Below, piece after piece: positions 1 through 9,133 of a stretch of DNA of 64,000 bases. This DNA is from Zwartia hollandica (GTDB taxonomy: Bacteria; Pseudomonadota; Gammaproteobacteria; Burkholderiales; Burkholderiaceae_B), in the NCBI RefSeq assembly GCF_019923725.1, contig NZ_JAHXRI010000004.1:1-64000 (forward strand), in the 5' to 3' direction. A program made the translations under genes and the position numbers. Each line of letters starts with the position of its first letter. Position 1 is the stretch's first letter. The notes beneath the pieces were generated by a model that worked only from the letters and a program-made list of their open reading frames with translations, made no database searches and was not told where the DNA came from.

Positions 1-1
1 C

Positions 2-934
2 CAGATTGAGTATTGCCACTTGGCGCATGATGAGCAGAGTATTGCGATGCTGGCACGCGCGTTTGAAAAGAATCTCGCTGAACTGGCCGAGCACTGCTTG
101 AATGATCCGCTGGCCGTCACGTATTCGCCTACGGATGCGGTCGATAATTATGATCCGATGCTGCCACTACGGGTCACGGGCTCTAAGCTGCCGCTGTTCT
201 GTGTTCATGCGGGAAGTGGAAGCGGTACGGTTTTCCGACCGTTGGCAGAGTCGCTTGGAAATGATCAACCTGTATGGGCACTCCACGCTAAAGGACAAGA
301 GCCAGGTGAGTCTCCACATAGGTCGATGGATGAGATTGTTGAGTGTTATATCAAGGCAATCTTGCGCGTTCAGCCAAAGGGTCCGTATCAATTGCTAGGC
401 TGGTCTTTTGGTGGATGGATTGTTCAAGAGATCGCGCGACGGCTCGAGCTGCAAGGGCACGAGGTTCGTCTTTTAGCCATACTTGATACGCAAATTAGAC
501 CGCCAAGTACTTGGACAGACCGTAGTTTGGTTGGTAAGCATGGCCAAGTGTTATGCATGGCGAAGGATAATCGTATTGACTTATGCGGCGCACCCAACAA
601 CTATGAGGGTCACTTGCAGGCGGTACACCAGTGGATGCAAGAGCATGGGGAGATACCACCAACTGCGACCGTAGCCTGGTTTGAAGATGCGCTAGAGCAA
701 GTCGCAATCAGACAAAATTTAATTGTTCAGCACACAATCAAGCCCTGTACGGCTTCAATTCTTTTATTCCGAGCCGCGAGAGAACCCAGTCCAGAATATA
801 AGGACGCCTTTGACTGGTCTCGTTATACGCACGGGGCTTTGTCGTCGATTGATATGGATGTAGAGCACGGAAAGATGGCAGATGCAGCGGCTTCTGTGGA
901 GATCGCACAATTGTTGCAACAGAAGCTTAAATAA
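2..934 (+). CDS. Nonribosomal peptide synthetase, C-terminal end: condensation/epimerization-like tail plus thioesterase (5' end outside window)
   Basis: The frame is open to the left edge, so this is the last part of a longer protein. The first ~35 residues (IEY...HD..SIA.LA..F..NLAELAEHC) look like the closing helix of an NRPS condensation or epimerization domain. After a ~20-residue linker comes an alpha/beta-hydrolase thioesterase of ~255 residues: CVHAGSGSG oxyanion region, nucleophile GWSFGG (Ser about residue 129 counted from the TTG at 20), Asp in LAILDTQ, His in VEHGKMAD. Such domains release the finished peptide by hydrolysis or cyclization. No carrier-protein motif lies between the two domains, which is unusual but could reflect a swapped architecture upstream. 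Family knowledge gives the function; the product is unknown. Confidence 0.85.
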   Translation, partial: QIEYCHLAHDEQSIAMLARAFEKNLAELAEHCLNDPLAVTYSPTDAVDNYDPMLPLRVTGSKLPLFCVHAGSGSGTVFRPLAESLGNDQPVWALHAKGQEPGESPHRSMDEIVECYIKAILRVQPKGPYQLLGWSFGGWIVQEIARRLELQGHEVRLLAILDTQIRPPSTWTDRSLVGKHGQVLCMAKDNRIDLCGAPNNYEGHLQAVHQWMQEHGEIPPTATVAWFEDALEQVAIRQNLIVQHTIKPCTASILLFRAAREPSPEYKDAFDWSRYTHGALSSIDMDVEHGKMADAAASVEIAQLLQQKLK

Positions 935-960
935 AAAGCGGAGCCTTGGCTCCGCTTTTT
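933..960. terminator. Bidirectional rho-independent terminator
   Basis: Stem GCGGAGC (938-944) and GCTCCGC (949-955) with a 4-nt loop, flanked by five A and five T. It lies between the convergent NRPS end and the PhyH gene and can serve both strands. Confidence 0.85.
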
Positions 961-989
961 ATTTGGTTAAACGTAAACGCTCAGCTCAA

Positions 990-1895
990 TTATGTTTCTT
1001 CTACTGTGTTAATGAACGTTTCGGGAGGCACCCAACTAATAATGTGGCTTTTCTGTTTAAGGTATAGGCCTTCTGCAGTGTCTTGCATGGGCAGCTTCAG
1101 AGCGAGCTTTTCATCGAGTCGACCATAATTCAAAAAGTAGTTGTGCTGATCGAACGCAACACTGTTATTGGCAGCCCAGTGTGAAATCAAGCTCTGACGG
1201 GTGCGCGATACATCGTTAACGGGGCTGCCGCCGTGCACCATCCATTGATGCCAAATGACGACATCGCCTTTTTTTATACAAAATCTTTGACGGCCTTCGC
1301 GGTTTGTCCACTCCAGTTGGCACTGCTCAGCAACACGCTTTGATAAGTCCCAACAAGCGGGATCTGTACTAGCGGAGATATTCTTTGCACGAAACGCTAA
1401 GACCTCTGCATACAGTTCAGGATTCTTCTTGAGGGCACCTTCTACGTCCAGGGCATTTTTGTGGGTGCCCGGAATTAAGAAAAGCGGTCCCGAATCTTCA
1501 TGCACGTCTTCCAGGGCAGTCCATACCCCAGCCATCGAGCCATAGGGTTCAACAAAAAACCAGGGTGCATCGGTGTGAGCAATTTGTTCGCTGCCTTGAT
1601 CAAAAAGTAAGGTTCCCCAAAGCACGGGTTTTGCTGAGAACAATTGAGTTAAGACATTGTTCAATGCTGGATTTAGTAATGCTTTTTGAATACCAGGGCT
1701 GCCCGCATGAACATGAAGAACTCTATTCGCGCGACCCGATGGATCGTATGCCTCATCCCCAGCTTCGGCGCGAAAACGTTCAATATTTTCGATAATGTTA
1801 TCGATGAACTCGTGGGAATAAAACTTAGGCAGGTGCAGGTAACCATCTTGCGCCCATTTATTCATGTCCACTTTAAAAGTGGTGTCGTGACCCAT
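990..1895 (-). CDS. Phytanoyl-CoA dioxygenase (PhyH) family Fe(II)/2-oxoglutarate oxygenase
   Basis: About 301 residues from the ATG at 1895, chosen because GGAG sits 5 nt upstream; the frame also extends to an ATG at 1985 with 30 extra, unconvincing residues. The iron site is visible as H-T-D in QIAHTDAPWF and a distal His in WMVHGGSP followed by the R of SRTRQS that would bind 2-oxoglutarate. PhyH enzymes hydroxylate or halogenate aliphatic or amino-acid substrates. It stands convergent to the NRPS end, so it may tailor or degrade a related metabolite, but this is inference from position only. It is separate from the amidase downstream by about 130 nt. Confidence 0.8.
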   Translation of the reverse strand: MGHDTTFKVDMNKWAQDGYLHLPKFYSHEFIDNIIENIERFRAEAGDEAYDPSGRANRVLHVHAGSPGIQKALLNPALNNVLTQLFSAKPVLWGTLLFDQGSEQIAHTDAPWFFVEPYGSMAGVWTALEDVHEDSGPLFLIPGTHKNALDVEGALKKNPELYAEVLAFRAKNISASTDPACWDLSKRVAEQCQLEWTNREGRQRFCIKKGDVVIWHQWMVHGGSPVNDVSRTRQSLISHWAANNSVAFDQHNYFLNYGRLDEKLALKLPMQDTAEGLYLKQKSHIISWVPPETFINTVEET

Positions 1896-2023
1896 AGGGA
1901 CTCCATTCCAGCGTTTGGCTAAGAAATTAATGATTCTGACCGTATTGTAGGCAGGGCAAGGGAGCTGGACTTTGCTTAAACGCAACGTTTGTGCGCATTT
2001 GCGAGATTTTTAGTGCTATTGCC

Positions 2024-3442
2024 TTATGCGCTCCAAAGGGACGGTTTCGTCTGGGGTCCTATTAACCCTTCAAAATGCTTTGCCACCTGCAATACGAGAG
2101 GGTCCTTATACCTTGGGCCGACAATTTGCAGGCCGACCGGAAGTCCACGGGCAAGCCCCGCTGGAACGGTACAGGCTGGTGCTTGGCAGTAGTTAAATAA
2201 TGGGGTGTAAACGGCATGTCCCCGAGGCCCCGCTTCGCGTCCACCGATAATCTTTGGGCCAAGCTCATCGACCGGCCAGGATACGGTTGGGGTAGTCGGG
2301 CAAAGCAGCACATCAAACTCTTCGAAGAACTTTGCATAAGCGGCATAGATATGTTCGCGCAGTATCAATACGTCGGCGATCTCTACCGCCGAATAGGTTC
2401 TGCCCAAGATAATTTGGGCCGCGATATCGGGATCGATCTGCGACGGATCTGCGTCATAGGCTTTGCCATGTAGTGCGGCTAAGCCAGCCTGCTGAAGCTT
2501 GAGTAGTGGGTATGTGTGAACGCCTTGTGGCCATGCGGGTGCTGCAACCTCAACCGAGTAGCCATCTCTTTCCAGTGACTGGACGGCGCTTTCTACAACT
2601 TCTCTCACGTCAGCGTCAATGGCAAAGTTACAGCCGATGTCGTGGCTGTAGGCGATACGTAACTTTTTGGAAGGCGCTTCATCGAGCTTGACCTGCGCCT
2701 CAGCGTTTGTGTGCCATTGCGAACCCCAGTCGCTGTGCTTGAACTCCACCAAGTGTTTCCACATCAGTGCGACATCTTCTACGGTTCTTCCAAGCTGTCC
2801 GTTGACAGATAGACCAAAATTCGGCTCGTCAAATCCGGGGCCGCAAGGCACGAGTCCAAACGTTGGTTTCATACCCACCAGGCCACAATGTGCCGCTGGG
2901 CGACGAATGGAGCCACCCGCGTCGGTGCCAAGTGCTAGTGCACCCACGCCTGCGGCTAAGGCGCTGACTGCGCCGCCCGAAGACCCGCCTGGCGTGCGCT
3001 CAAGATCCCAGGGCGAGCGTGTCTTGCCGTAAACCAAGTTATTCGACACACCTTTACAGGCGAACTCTGAACAGTTCGTGATGCCGATGATCACGGCTCC
3101 TAACTCTTTTAGTCGTGCGACGGCCCAGGCGTCTTTTGGCGCAACAAAATCCTTGAAAAGCAGCGACCCCTGCGTAATGACTTGGCCCTCGACCCAAATA
3201 TTGTCTTTGACCGTAATCGGTACACCAGCCAAGGGAAGTACTTCTCCCTTCGCGATGCGTTGATCTACTGCTTGGGCCTGACTAAGTGTCCACTGGTCGT
3301 CCTGCTGCACGACTGCGTTGAGTTTTGCATTCACTGCGTGAAGCCGCTCTAAGGCGCTACGAGCCACTTCTGTTGCGCTGACAGCTTTGCTATTTGTTTG
3401 CGCAGCGATTTCGCTTGCGGTGAATTGCCAGAGCTTAGTCAT
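2024..3442 (-). CDS. Amidase signature family hydrolase
   Basis: 472 residues, usual length for the family. The Ser-cisSer-Lys triad is visible: Lys in TVKDN, cis-Ser in the GGSSGG stretch, and nucleophile Ser in DAGGSIRRPA. Such enzymes hydrolyse amides to acid plus ammonia; GatA is a relative but the gatCAB context is absent, so a catabolic amidase is more likely. C-terminal part has the TxP/VGLQIVGP motif typical of the fold. The start at 3442 has no strong ribosome site. Neighbours (MFS carrier, CoA-transferase, Bug receptor) suggest uptake and breakdown of an organic amide or acid. Confidence 0.88.
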   Translation of the reverse strand: MTKLWQFTASEIAAQTNSKAVSATEVARSALERLHAVNAKLNAVVQQDDQWTLSQAQAVDQRIAKGEVLPLAGVPITVKDNIWVEGQVITQGSLLFKDFVAPKDAWAVARLKELGAVIIGITNCSEFACKGVSNNLVYGKTRSPWDLERTPGGSSGGAVSALAAGVGALALGTDAGGSIRRPAAHCGLVGMKPTFGLVPCGPGFDEPNFGLSVNGQLGRTVEDVALMWKHLVEFKHSDWGSQWHTNAEAQVKLDEAPSKKLRIAYSHDIGCNFAIDADVREVVESAVQSLERDGYSVEVAAPAWPQGVHTYPLLKLQQAGLAALHGKAYDADPSQIDPDIAAQIILGRTYSAVEIADVLILREHIYAAYAKFFEEFDVLLCPTTPTVSWPVDELGPKIIGGREAGPRGHAVYTPLFNYCQAPACTVPAGLARGLPVGLQIVGPRYKDPLVLQVAKHFEGLIGPQTKPSLWSA

Positions 3443-3608
3443 CTTGTGTGAGCCTATTCTACTTTGCTACCCGCTTTATACCTCAGTACGGATAGCATGG
3501 GCGGGCAGGCTTTTTCTAGTTATTCTTGCTTACCTATGAACGTCGTTAAAGTAGTAATCTCAGGGGTTCATTTTCCTCGACCGTAAGTTAGATTACAAAA
3601 GTGAGACT

Positions 3609-4841
3609 TTGTCCTTGAAGCACACCGAAACTGCGCGTTGGTACTTTGGCTGGAATATTGTGGCAGCCTCGTCTCTGCTGACGCTACTCACCGTTGGTAT
3701 GCGGTTGGGGATCGGTCCGTTTTTTCTCCCCATGGTCGAAGATCTAGGTTTTAGTCGCAGCCTGCTTGCTGGAATCGTCGCAATCGGTATGTTGTTTTAC
3801 GGAATCGGCATGCCCTTGGGGGGCTATCTTGTCGCTAGGCGAGGCACGAGATTTGTCTTGCTGCTCGGAGCGGCAATTGTGTTGGGTTCGACCATTTGGG
3901 CGATTTACGCGCGCACCCCACTTGGCTTCTTATTGTCCTTTGGCGTTTTTCTCTCGATCGGACTTGCCTTTACGAGCCCCGTTACGGTGACTCCGTTAAT
4001 TAGCCGCTGGTTTAGTCGGCAGCGTGGTATGGCGTTGTTTTTCTTGTCCACCGGCTCAATGGCTGGCATTGCTGTCGTTACCCCGGTACTGACTGCGAGT
4101 ATCGATGCCTTTAACTGGCAGATGACCCTTCTCGGTTTTGCACTGATTTTTGTAGTGGTCACCGTGCCACTGGCGATTTTCGTGATGCGCGAAGACGCGC
4201 CCGTACATGCCGACTTATTACCTGAGCAACGCGCGGCTGCGGCCGCCAAGCCGGCTTCAAAAGAGGTTCAGCTGACATTCTCGCAGGCTATTTGTACCGC
4301 ACCGTTCTGGATGATTTGCTTAGGCCTCTTTACCTGTGGCTACAGCATGAATTTGCTGGGCACGCATGGCATGCCGATGTTGATGGACCACGGGTTTGAT
4401 GCCTCGACCAGTGCAATGGGAATTGGATTGATCGGAGTCGTTGCGATTTTCAGTACGCTGGCACTGGGTCGTCTAGCCGACATTATTCCTCGCCGCTACA
4501 TTTTGGCGGCGATTTACTTCCTTCGGGGGTTAGGATTCTTTGCCTTGATGATTGTTGGCACGCACTTCGAGTTGTACGCAGCTGCGGCGATTGGCGGACT
4601 CGTCTGGGCGGGAAGTATCGCCATGTCTTCTGCAATTTTGGCCGATATCTACGGCGTGCGGCTCGTGGGCTTTCTGTATGGCTGGGCTTACTTTAGTCAT
4701 CAGATCGGAGCGACGATTAGCTCATGGTTGGGAGGCTGGGGCTACGAAACCTATGGCACGCACTGGATCGCGTTTGGTAGCACAGGTATTTTATTAATAC
4801 TCGCTGCGCTACTGTCTTTGCGTCTACCAGCAGGCCGTTAG
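3609..4841 (+). CDS. MFS transporter, monocarboxylate/oxalate-formate antiporter-like
   Basis: 410 residues with about 12 hydrophobic helices and a central charged loop (around residues 195-220, PVHADLLPEQRAAAAAKPAS). No ATG is available before the first helix WYFGWNIVAASS, so translation must begin at TTG 3609 (or TTG 3615). Helix 1-3 pattern (GWNIV...GPFFLPMVEDLGFSRS) is typical of the monocarboxylate-porter branch of MFS. It probably imports an organic acid used by the neighbouring CoA-transferase. Its stop codon overlaps the stop of the convergent CoA-transferase gene by two bases. Confidence 0.85.
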   Translation: MSLKHTETARWYFGWNIVAASSLLTLLTVGMRLGIGPFFLPMVEDLGFSRSLLAGIVAIGMLFYGIGMPLGGYLVARRGTRFVLLLGAAIVLGSTIWAIYARTPLGFLLSFGVFLSIGLAFTSPVTVTPLISRWFSRQRGMALFFLSTGSMAGIAVVTPVLTASIDAFNWQMTLLGFALIFVVVTVPLAIFVMREDAPVHADLLPEQRAAAAAKPASKEVQLTFSQAICTAPFWMICLGLFTCGYSMNLLGTHGMPMLMDHGFDASTSAMGIGLIGVVAIFSTLALGRLADIIPRRYILAAIYFLRGLGFFALMIVGTHFELYAAAAIGGLVWAGSIAMSSAILADIYGVRLVGFLYGWAYFSHQIGATISSWLGGWGYETYGTHWIAFGSTGILLILAALLSLRLPAGR

Positions 4842-6022
4842 GTTTTCTTGGTCGCCGCTTCCAAGCTTTTCAACTCCGCCAAAATGTCAGCGGTGTGCTC
4901 ACCCACACGCGGGGCAGGGTAGCGAAAGCCGCCTGGGCTCCCTGAAAGTCTAGGGACGATATTGTGCATCGGCACCGATCCAATATCCTTGTCTTCGAGC
5001 TCGACAATCGCCTCGCGCTCTCGAGCATAAGGGTGATCCAGTAAATCAAGTACCGAACAGACTGGGCCAACAGTCACCCCAGCGGCTTCAAAGAGTGCAA
5101 GGTTTTCGTCTTGCGTTTTACTGCCGATAAAGGCGCTGATGATGCTGTCAAGTTCGTCGCGATTTTTGACACGACCATCGTTTGTTTCAAAGCGTACATC
5201 GGTCTTGAGCTCAGGGCGTCCGATCGTGTCCAGGATGCGCATGGCCATGGACTGCATCGAGCCAGACATTGCAACGTGTTTGCCATCTGAGCAGAGATAG
5301 ATGTTGCGCGGCGCAGTGTGTGAAGACTGATTGCCTGCGCGCATGGTGGCTTGTCCCGTTAGGCTGGATTTGGCTGCCTCAGAGGAAATCACTGAAAAGA
5401 TCGGTTCAAAGAGCGATAGGTCAATGACCTGTCCACGACCTTCTTTTTCTGCGACGCGTAATGCGGTCAATACTCCCGCTGCACCGTAAATTCCTGCAAT
5501 CATGTCGGCGAGCGCTAGCGGCGGGAGTGCAGGTGGGCGATCCGGGAAGCCGTTTAAATAAGCGAAGCCCGACATCGCCTCGACGAGCGTTCCAAAACCA
5601 GGCTTGTGTTTGTAAGGACCTGTTTGTCCCCAACCGGATACGCGAACGATCACAAGCGCTGGGTTGATCTCTAACAAGACATCGGGCCCCAGGCCCATTT
5701 TTTCGAGACCACCCGGTACAAAGTTCTCTATGAAGATATGAGAGTGCTTGAGCAGTCTCTTGAGTGTTGAAAGCCCTTCATCACTTTTTAGATCAAGTAC
5801 CAGTGAACGCTTGTTACGTCCGTATACTTTCCAGTAAATATCCCAGCCTTCTTCACGCCAATTGCGTAAATCGTCGCCTTTGCCTTCGCGTTCAACCTTA
5901 ATGACATCCGCACCGAAGTCAGCCAGATAAGCGGACAGCATATTGCCCGCAACCAGACGGGAGAGATCAATGACGCGTACATCGGCGAGCGGACCACGCA
6001 GACTGGGATCAAACGTTTTCAA
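4838..6022 (-). CDS. CaiB/BaiF family (class III) CoA-transferase
   Basis: 394 residues, standard length. N-terminal LADVRVIDLSRLVAGNMLSAYLADFGADVIKVE and GGLEKMGLG/NPALVIVRVSGWGQTGPY blocks are the family hallmarks; the catalytic Asp should be in LALADMIAGIYGA. It transfers CoA between carboxylic acids (for example formyl-, succinyl- or carnitinyl-CoA type reactions); the substrate cannot be read from sequence. The start is TTG at 6022, supported by GGAGG 7 nt upstream. A catabolic role with the neighbouring carrier, amidase and SDR is inference. Confidence 0.88.
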   Translation of the reverse strand: MKTFDPSLRGPLADVRVIDLSRLVAGNMLSAYLADFGADVIKVEREGKGDDLRNWREEGWDIYWKVYGRNKRSLVLDLKSDEGLSTLKRLLKHSHIFIENFVPGGLEKMGLGPDVLLEINPALVIVRVSGWGQTGPYKHKPGFGTLVEAMSGFAYLNGFPDRPPALPPLALADMIAGIYGAAGVLTALRVAEKEGRGQVIDLSLFEPIFSVISSEAAKSSLTGQATMRAGNQSSHTAPRNIYLCSDGKHVAMSGSMQSMAMRILDTIGRPELKTDVRFETNDGRVKNRDELDSIISAFIGSKTQDENLALFEAAGVTVGPVCSVLDLLDHPYAREREAIVELEDKDIGSVPMHNIVPRLSGSPGGFRYPAPRVGEHTADILAELKSLEAATKKT

Positions 6023-6066
6023 GTAAAGCCTCCTTAGAGATCACGGGATCATAAGGTAATTTTGCT

Positions 6067-7053
6067 TTACCGTGCACTCGCAGGGTAAGCCTCTCCCCAG
6101 TTGAGGAAGGCGCTAAAAGCAGCGTCTGGCAGGTACGCTGGTTGATAGCCAAAGTCTGCTTGGATGCGCTCAATGCTCATGGGCGAGCGGCTCGGGCTGG
6201 AGGTACGCCCTATGGTGCATAGAGCTGGGTCGTCGACCAGTTCATAGTTAAACCCAGGGAACGCTGCGCGCATCCTCTGGCACCAATCGGCGACGTCCCA
6301 GCGTAGTCCAGCTGACAAATGGTAGAGCGGCTTGGGGTTGAAGTGACTATTCAGCGCAGCAATGACTCCAAAAGCGACGTCTACTGAGTAAACCCAGTCA
6401 TCTGCGCACTCTCTTAACAGCACCGCTGCTTGACCGGCTTGCGCAGACCTGAGCAGTTGCAGAGGAATACTCAGCGTATCGCGTAAGCCTGTATCGTATT
6501 CCCAGCGTCCGAAGACGGTGCCTAACCGGAGAGCGGTTACGTTCATGCCTCGCTTCGTTGCGTAGCGTATGCAAGTGCGTTCGGCGGCGAACTTACTGAT
6601 GCCGTAGAGGGATTCGGGTAGAGCAGGGCTCGAGCCCTCGTCGAGCCAAGCGCTGCTGCGACCTTGCTCGCCAAACACCGAACCCGTACTGAGTTGTACC
6701 ACGCGTGGTATTCGATGCCGAAGACACGCTTCGAGCAATTCAACGGTGCCAAGTAAGTTGACCTCGAAGATTCGACGCGCCGATGATTTCTCGCGATCGA
6801 GGCCTGCTGTGATGGCCGCAGCGTTCACTACACGGTCGGGCTTGAAGGTCACGAACGCATGCTCAAGGTCAGCGGCTTGAGATACATCACCGTCCATGAT
6901 GATGAGTTCACCAGGTAATTCTTTTAGTGCACGCTTAAAGCTTGGCGGAGCACTGTTCGGCCCAAACAGTGCGACCGCATGCCCTTGCGCGAGTAATTGC
7001 TCAGCAAGATTCAGTCCGACGAAGCCTTGCCCACCGGCAATCAGGACGCGCAT
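6067..7053 (-). CDS. NAD-dependent epimerase/dehydratase (extended SDR)
   Basis: 328 residues. Rossmann motif GGQGFVGLNLAEQL at the N-terminus binds NAD(P); the SDR catalytic Tyr-Lys is YGISKFAAER, with Ser in STGSVFG. Substrate unknown: nucleotide sugar or small hydroxyacid. The start ATG (7051-7053) shares one base with the stop of the upstream Bug receptor gene (TAATG), so the two are translationally coupled. It may act in the same catabolic route as the CoA-transferase rather than in cell-envelope sugar synthesis, because no glycosyltransferase is nearby. Confidence 0.85.
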   Translation of the reverse strand: MRVLIAGGQGFVGLNLAEQLLAQGHAVALFGPNSAPPSFKRALKELPGELIIMDGDVSQAADLEHAFVTFKPDRVVNAAAITAGLDREKSSARRIFEVNLLGTVELLEACLRHRIPRVVQLSTGSVFGEQGRSSAWLDEGSSPALPESLYGISKFAAERTCIRYATKRGMNVTALRLGTVFGRWEYDTGLRDTLSIPLQLLRSAQAGQAAVLLRECADDWVYSVDVAFGVIAALNSHFNPKPLYHLSAGLRWDVADWCQRMRAAFPGFNYELVDDPALCTIGRTSSPSRSPMSIERIQADFGYQPAYLPDAAFSAFLNWGEAYPASAR

Positions 7054-8072
7054 TAGTTCAACTCAATTTTAGCTTTGGTAGCGATGTCGCGCCACTTGGC
7101 CGTCTCTGCTGCGATAAAGGCAGTCGCTTCGGCTGGAGTCATCAGAATAGGGTCGATTGCCATCTCAGCGAGCTTGCTCACGTAGGCAGGGTCGCGGATA
7201 ATTTGATCATTCCAGGCCTGCAACTTTTTCTGGATATCGCTAGGTGTCTTGACGGGAACGGCAATGCCCCACCAAGTACTCGACATAATTTGCGGATAAC
7301 CTAGTTCGGCAAAAGTTGGGACATCAGGTAGAGGTTTGAGACGCGTCTTGTTGGCCACAGCAATTGCACGCACTTTCCCACCCTCAATGTTGCCCTTGAG
7401 TGTTGTGAGGTCGTTGACAGTCATGTCAATTTCACCAGAAAGTAGTGCCAACGTCGCAGGACCGCCACCTTTATAGGGCACATGCAAGACATCGATATTC
7501 GCGCCCACCTTAACGATCTCAGACCCCATTTGCACGATCGATCCCATTCCTGCTGATCCGAATGTGAGTGTGCCAGGCTTAGCCTTAGCCAAAGCAACGA
7601 ATTCGGCAAAGTTTTTTGCTTGAACCTTTGGGCTGACCACCATAACGTGCGGGGCATTGGCGATCAGGCCAATCTGTGCAAAATCTCTTTGGAAGTTATA
7701 AGGCAGGTTCTTCATGAGAACCTCGTTGATGGCCATCGTGCTGGTGGTACCAAAAAGAATGGTGTAGCCGTTGGGCTCAGCACGCGCGACGTTATTGGTG
7801 CCGATCGACCCAGCGGCACCCACGACGTTCTCTACGACGATAGGTTGGCCAGACAGCTTATTGAGATGCAGCGCATACAGACGTCCAACGATGTCGGCTG
7901 GGCCACCCGCCGGGAATGGAACCACCATCTTGATCGGGCGGCTAGGGTAATTATCTGCGGTCTGAGCATGTGCGCTTAGGCAGGTGACTGACGCTAGTGC
8001 AGCGCCGGCCACGGCGAGAGTGAGTCGCCGTAGTGTGTTGATTTGTCCCCAGGATTGCGTAGAGTGTGGCAT
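7053..8072 (-). CDS. Bug-family (TctC-like) periplasmic solute receptor
   Basis: About 339 residues from ATG 8072, chosen because GGAG lies 9 nt upstream and the stop TGA of the upstream gene ends one base before this ATG; an in-frame ATG at 8108 is also open. Signal peptide: LRRLTLAVAGAALASVTCLSAHAQ, cleaved after AHA. The mature part begins NYPSRPIKMVVPFPAGGPADIVGR, the classic Bug motif, followed by VVENVVGAAGSIGTNNVA. These receptors capture carboxylates, often for a TctAB carrier, which is absent here. Expansion of Bug receptors is a hallmark of Alcaligenaceae. Confidence 0.92.
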   Translation of the reverse strand: MPHSTQSWGQINTLRRLTLAVAGAALASVTCLSAHAQTADNYPSRPIKMVVPFPAGGPADIVGRLYALHLNKLSGQPIVVENVVGAAGSIGTNNVARAEPNGYTILFGTTSTMAINEVLMKNLPYNFQRDFAQIGLIANAPHVMVVSPKVQAKNFAEFVALAKAKPGTLTFGSAGMGSIVQMGSEIVKVGANIDVLHVPYKGGGPATLALLSGEIDMTVNDLTTLKGNIEGGKVRAIAVANKTRLKPLPDVPTFAELGYPQIMSSTWWGIAVPVKTPSDIQKKLQAWNDQIIRDPAYVSKLAEMAIDPILMTPAEATAFIAAETAKWRDIATKAKIELN

Positions 8073-8073
8073 A

Positions 8074-8958
8074 TCAGTGATCTCCAAAGTTGAACACGCA
8101 ACTTTCATAATTTGCGGGTGCCCGGATGGCGCCCCCTCTAAAAAAACTTTCGCTCAAGCGTTCAAATCCCGCTCGGTTGATGCTTGTACTGTGCGACCAG
8201 ACGCTGCCTGCCAGGTAACGTGTAGCTGCATTGGCCAACTGCGCATGGCTGAGTTCGGGAAAATATCCGTTGACCAGTCTTGCGGTCTCGTCAGGGCCCG
8301 CGTCGTGCATCCAACGCAGCGTTGTTGCAAGAGCCGTATCGAGCGCCGCCAGTTCACTCTGGCGCGCTTTGAGCGTCGCGCGAGAGGTGATAAAGCCTGT
8401 ATAGACGGTAGGACCTCGTTCGCTGGCCTCATAAAGCAGGTGAGCACCGCCGAGTAGGGCTTGGCTAACAAAGGGCTCAAAGGCCTGAATCACCTCCACC
8501 TCGTTGCGAGCTAACGCGTCGAGCTGTTCCTGCATGCTCCAGTTAGTCACGAGTTGCCGCGGGATGCTAAGACCCCTGTCGGCCAAGTCGGCTTGAAGGC
8601 ACAACCAAGGTGTTGGAACCTCCCTGACTACCGATAGCCTCAGGTTGGGCAGGTCGGTGAGCGAGAGATTTTCCTGATTGGAGAGCAGACAGAAGGGGTC
8701 TCTGCCTACCGCTTCGGATAGACTGAGCAGTCGATGTTCGTCATCGGCCGAGGTGTCATGGTCGATCATGACACGCATCGGACCACCCCAAGTTAGATCG
8801 ATTTTGCCTGACTTGACATCATGAATAGCGCCACCTGGTGAGCCCGGTGGTAACCATTCAATATCGAGCCCATGCTCTTGCGCCAGCGAAAGCTCTCGCA
8901 AGGCATAGTAGGGGACATAAAAGAGGCCACGGAAGTTCTCCGCGATGGTGAGTTTCAC
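8074..8958 (-). CDS. SsuA/THI5-like (NMT1) substrate-binding protein
   Basis: About 294 residues from GTG 8958, where the family domain starts (KLTIAENFRGLFYVPYYAL); the frame also extends to a GTG at 9024 with a non-family 22-residue leader. Motifs: GKIDLTWGGPMRVM, LNALARNEVEVIQAFEP-like region, GFITSRATL. The family binds pyrimidine or aliphatic sulfonate type ligands or acts as pathway enzyme. No signal peptide is visible, so the place of action is uncertain. The stop abuts the Bug receptor start, so both are in one operon. The first 43 coding bases and 51 bases before them recur exactly at 13878-13971. Confidence 0.75.
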   Translation of the reverse strand: MKLTIAENFRGLFYVPYYALRELSLAQEHGLDIEWLPPGSPGGAIHDVKSGKIDLTWGGPMRVMIDHDTSADDEHRLLSLSEAVGRDPFCLLSNQENLSLTDLPNLRLSVVREVPTPWLCLQADLADRGLSIPRQLVTNWSMQEQLDALARNEVEVIQAFEPFVSQALLGGAHLLYEASERGPTVYTGFITSRATLKARQSELAALDTALATTLRWMHDAGPDETARLVNGYFPELSHAQLANAATRYLAGSVWSHSTSINRAGFERLSESFFRGGAIRAPANYESCVFNFGDH

Positions 8959-9133
8959 TGTATTCGTGTGGCTAAGAGCCAGATATGAGACAAAAAAACA
9001 GTCTAGATGGGTAGGTGACCTCACGCAACAAATACTTAAGGCTCTGCTAATTAAGGAGAGGTGAATTGCTCATTTGGCTAACCATAACTTTATATTTTGC
9101 TGCGATGTTCGCTGTGCGCGCGACGCGCCTATT

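Noticed and set aside
8959-9024. Extension of the SsuA-like protein to GTG 9024
   Set aside because: The added 22 residues do not fit the family, and no ribosome site is seen; left as an alternative only.
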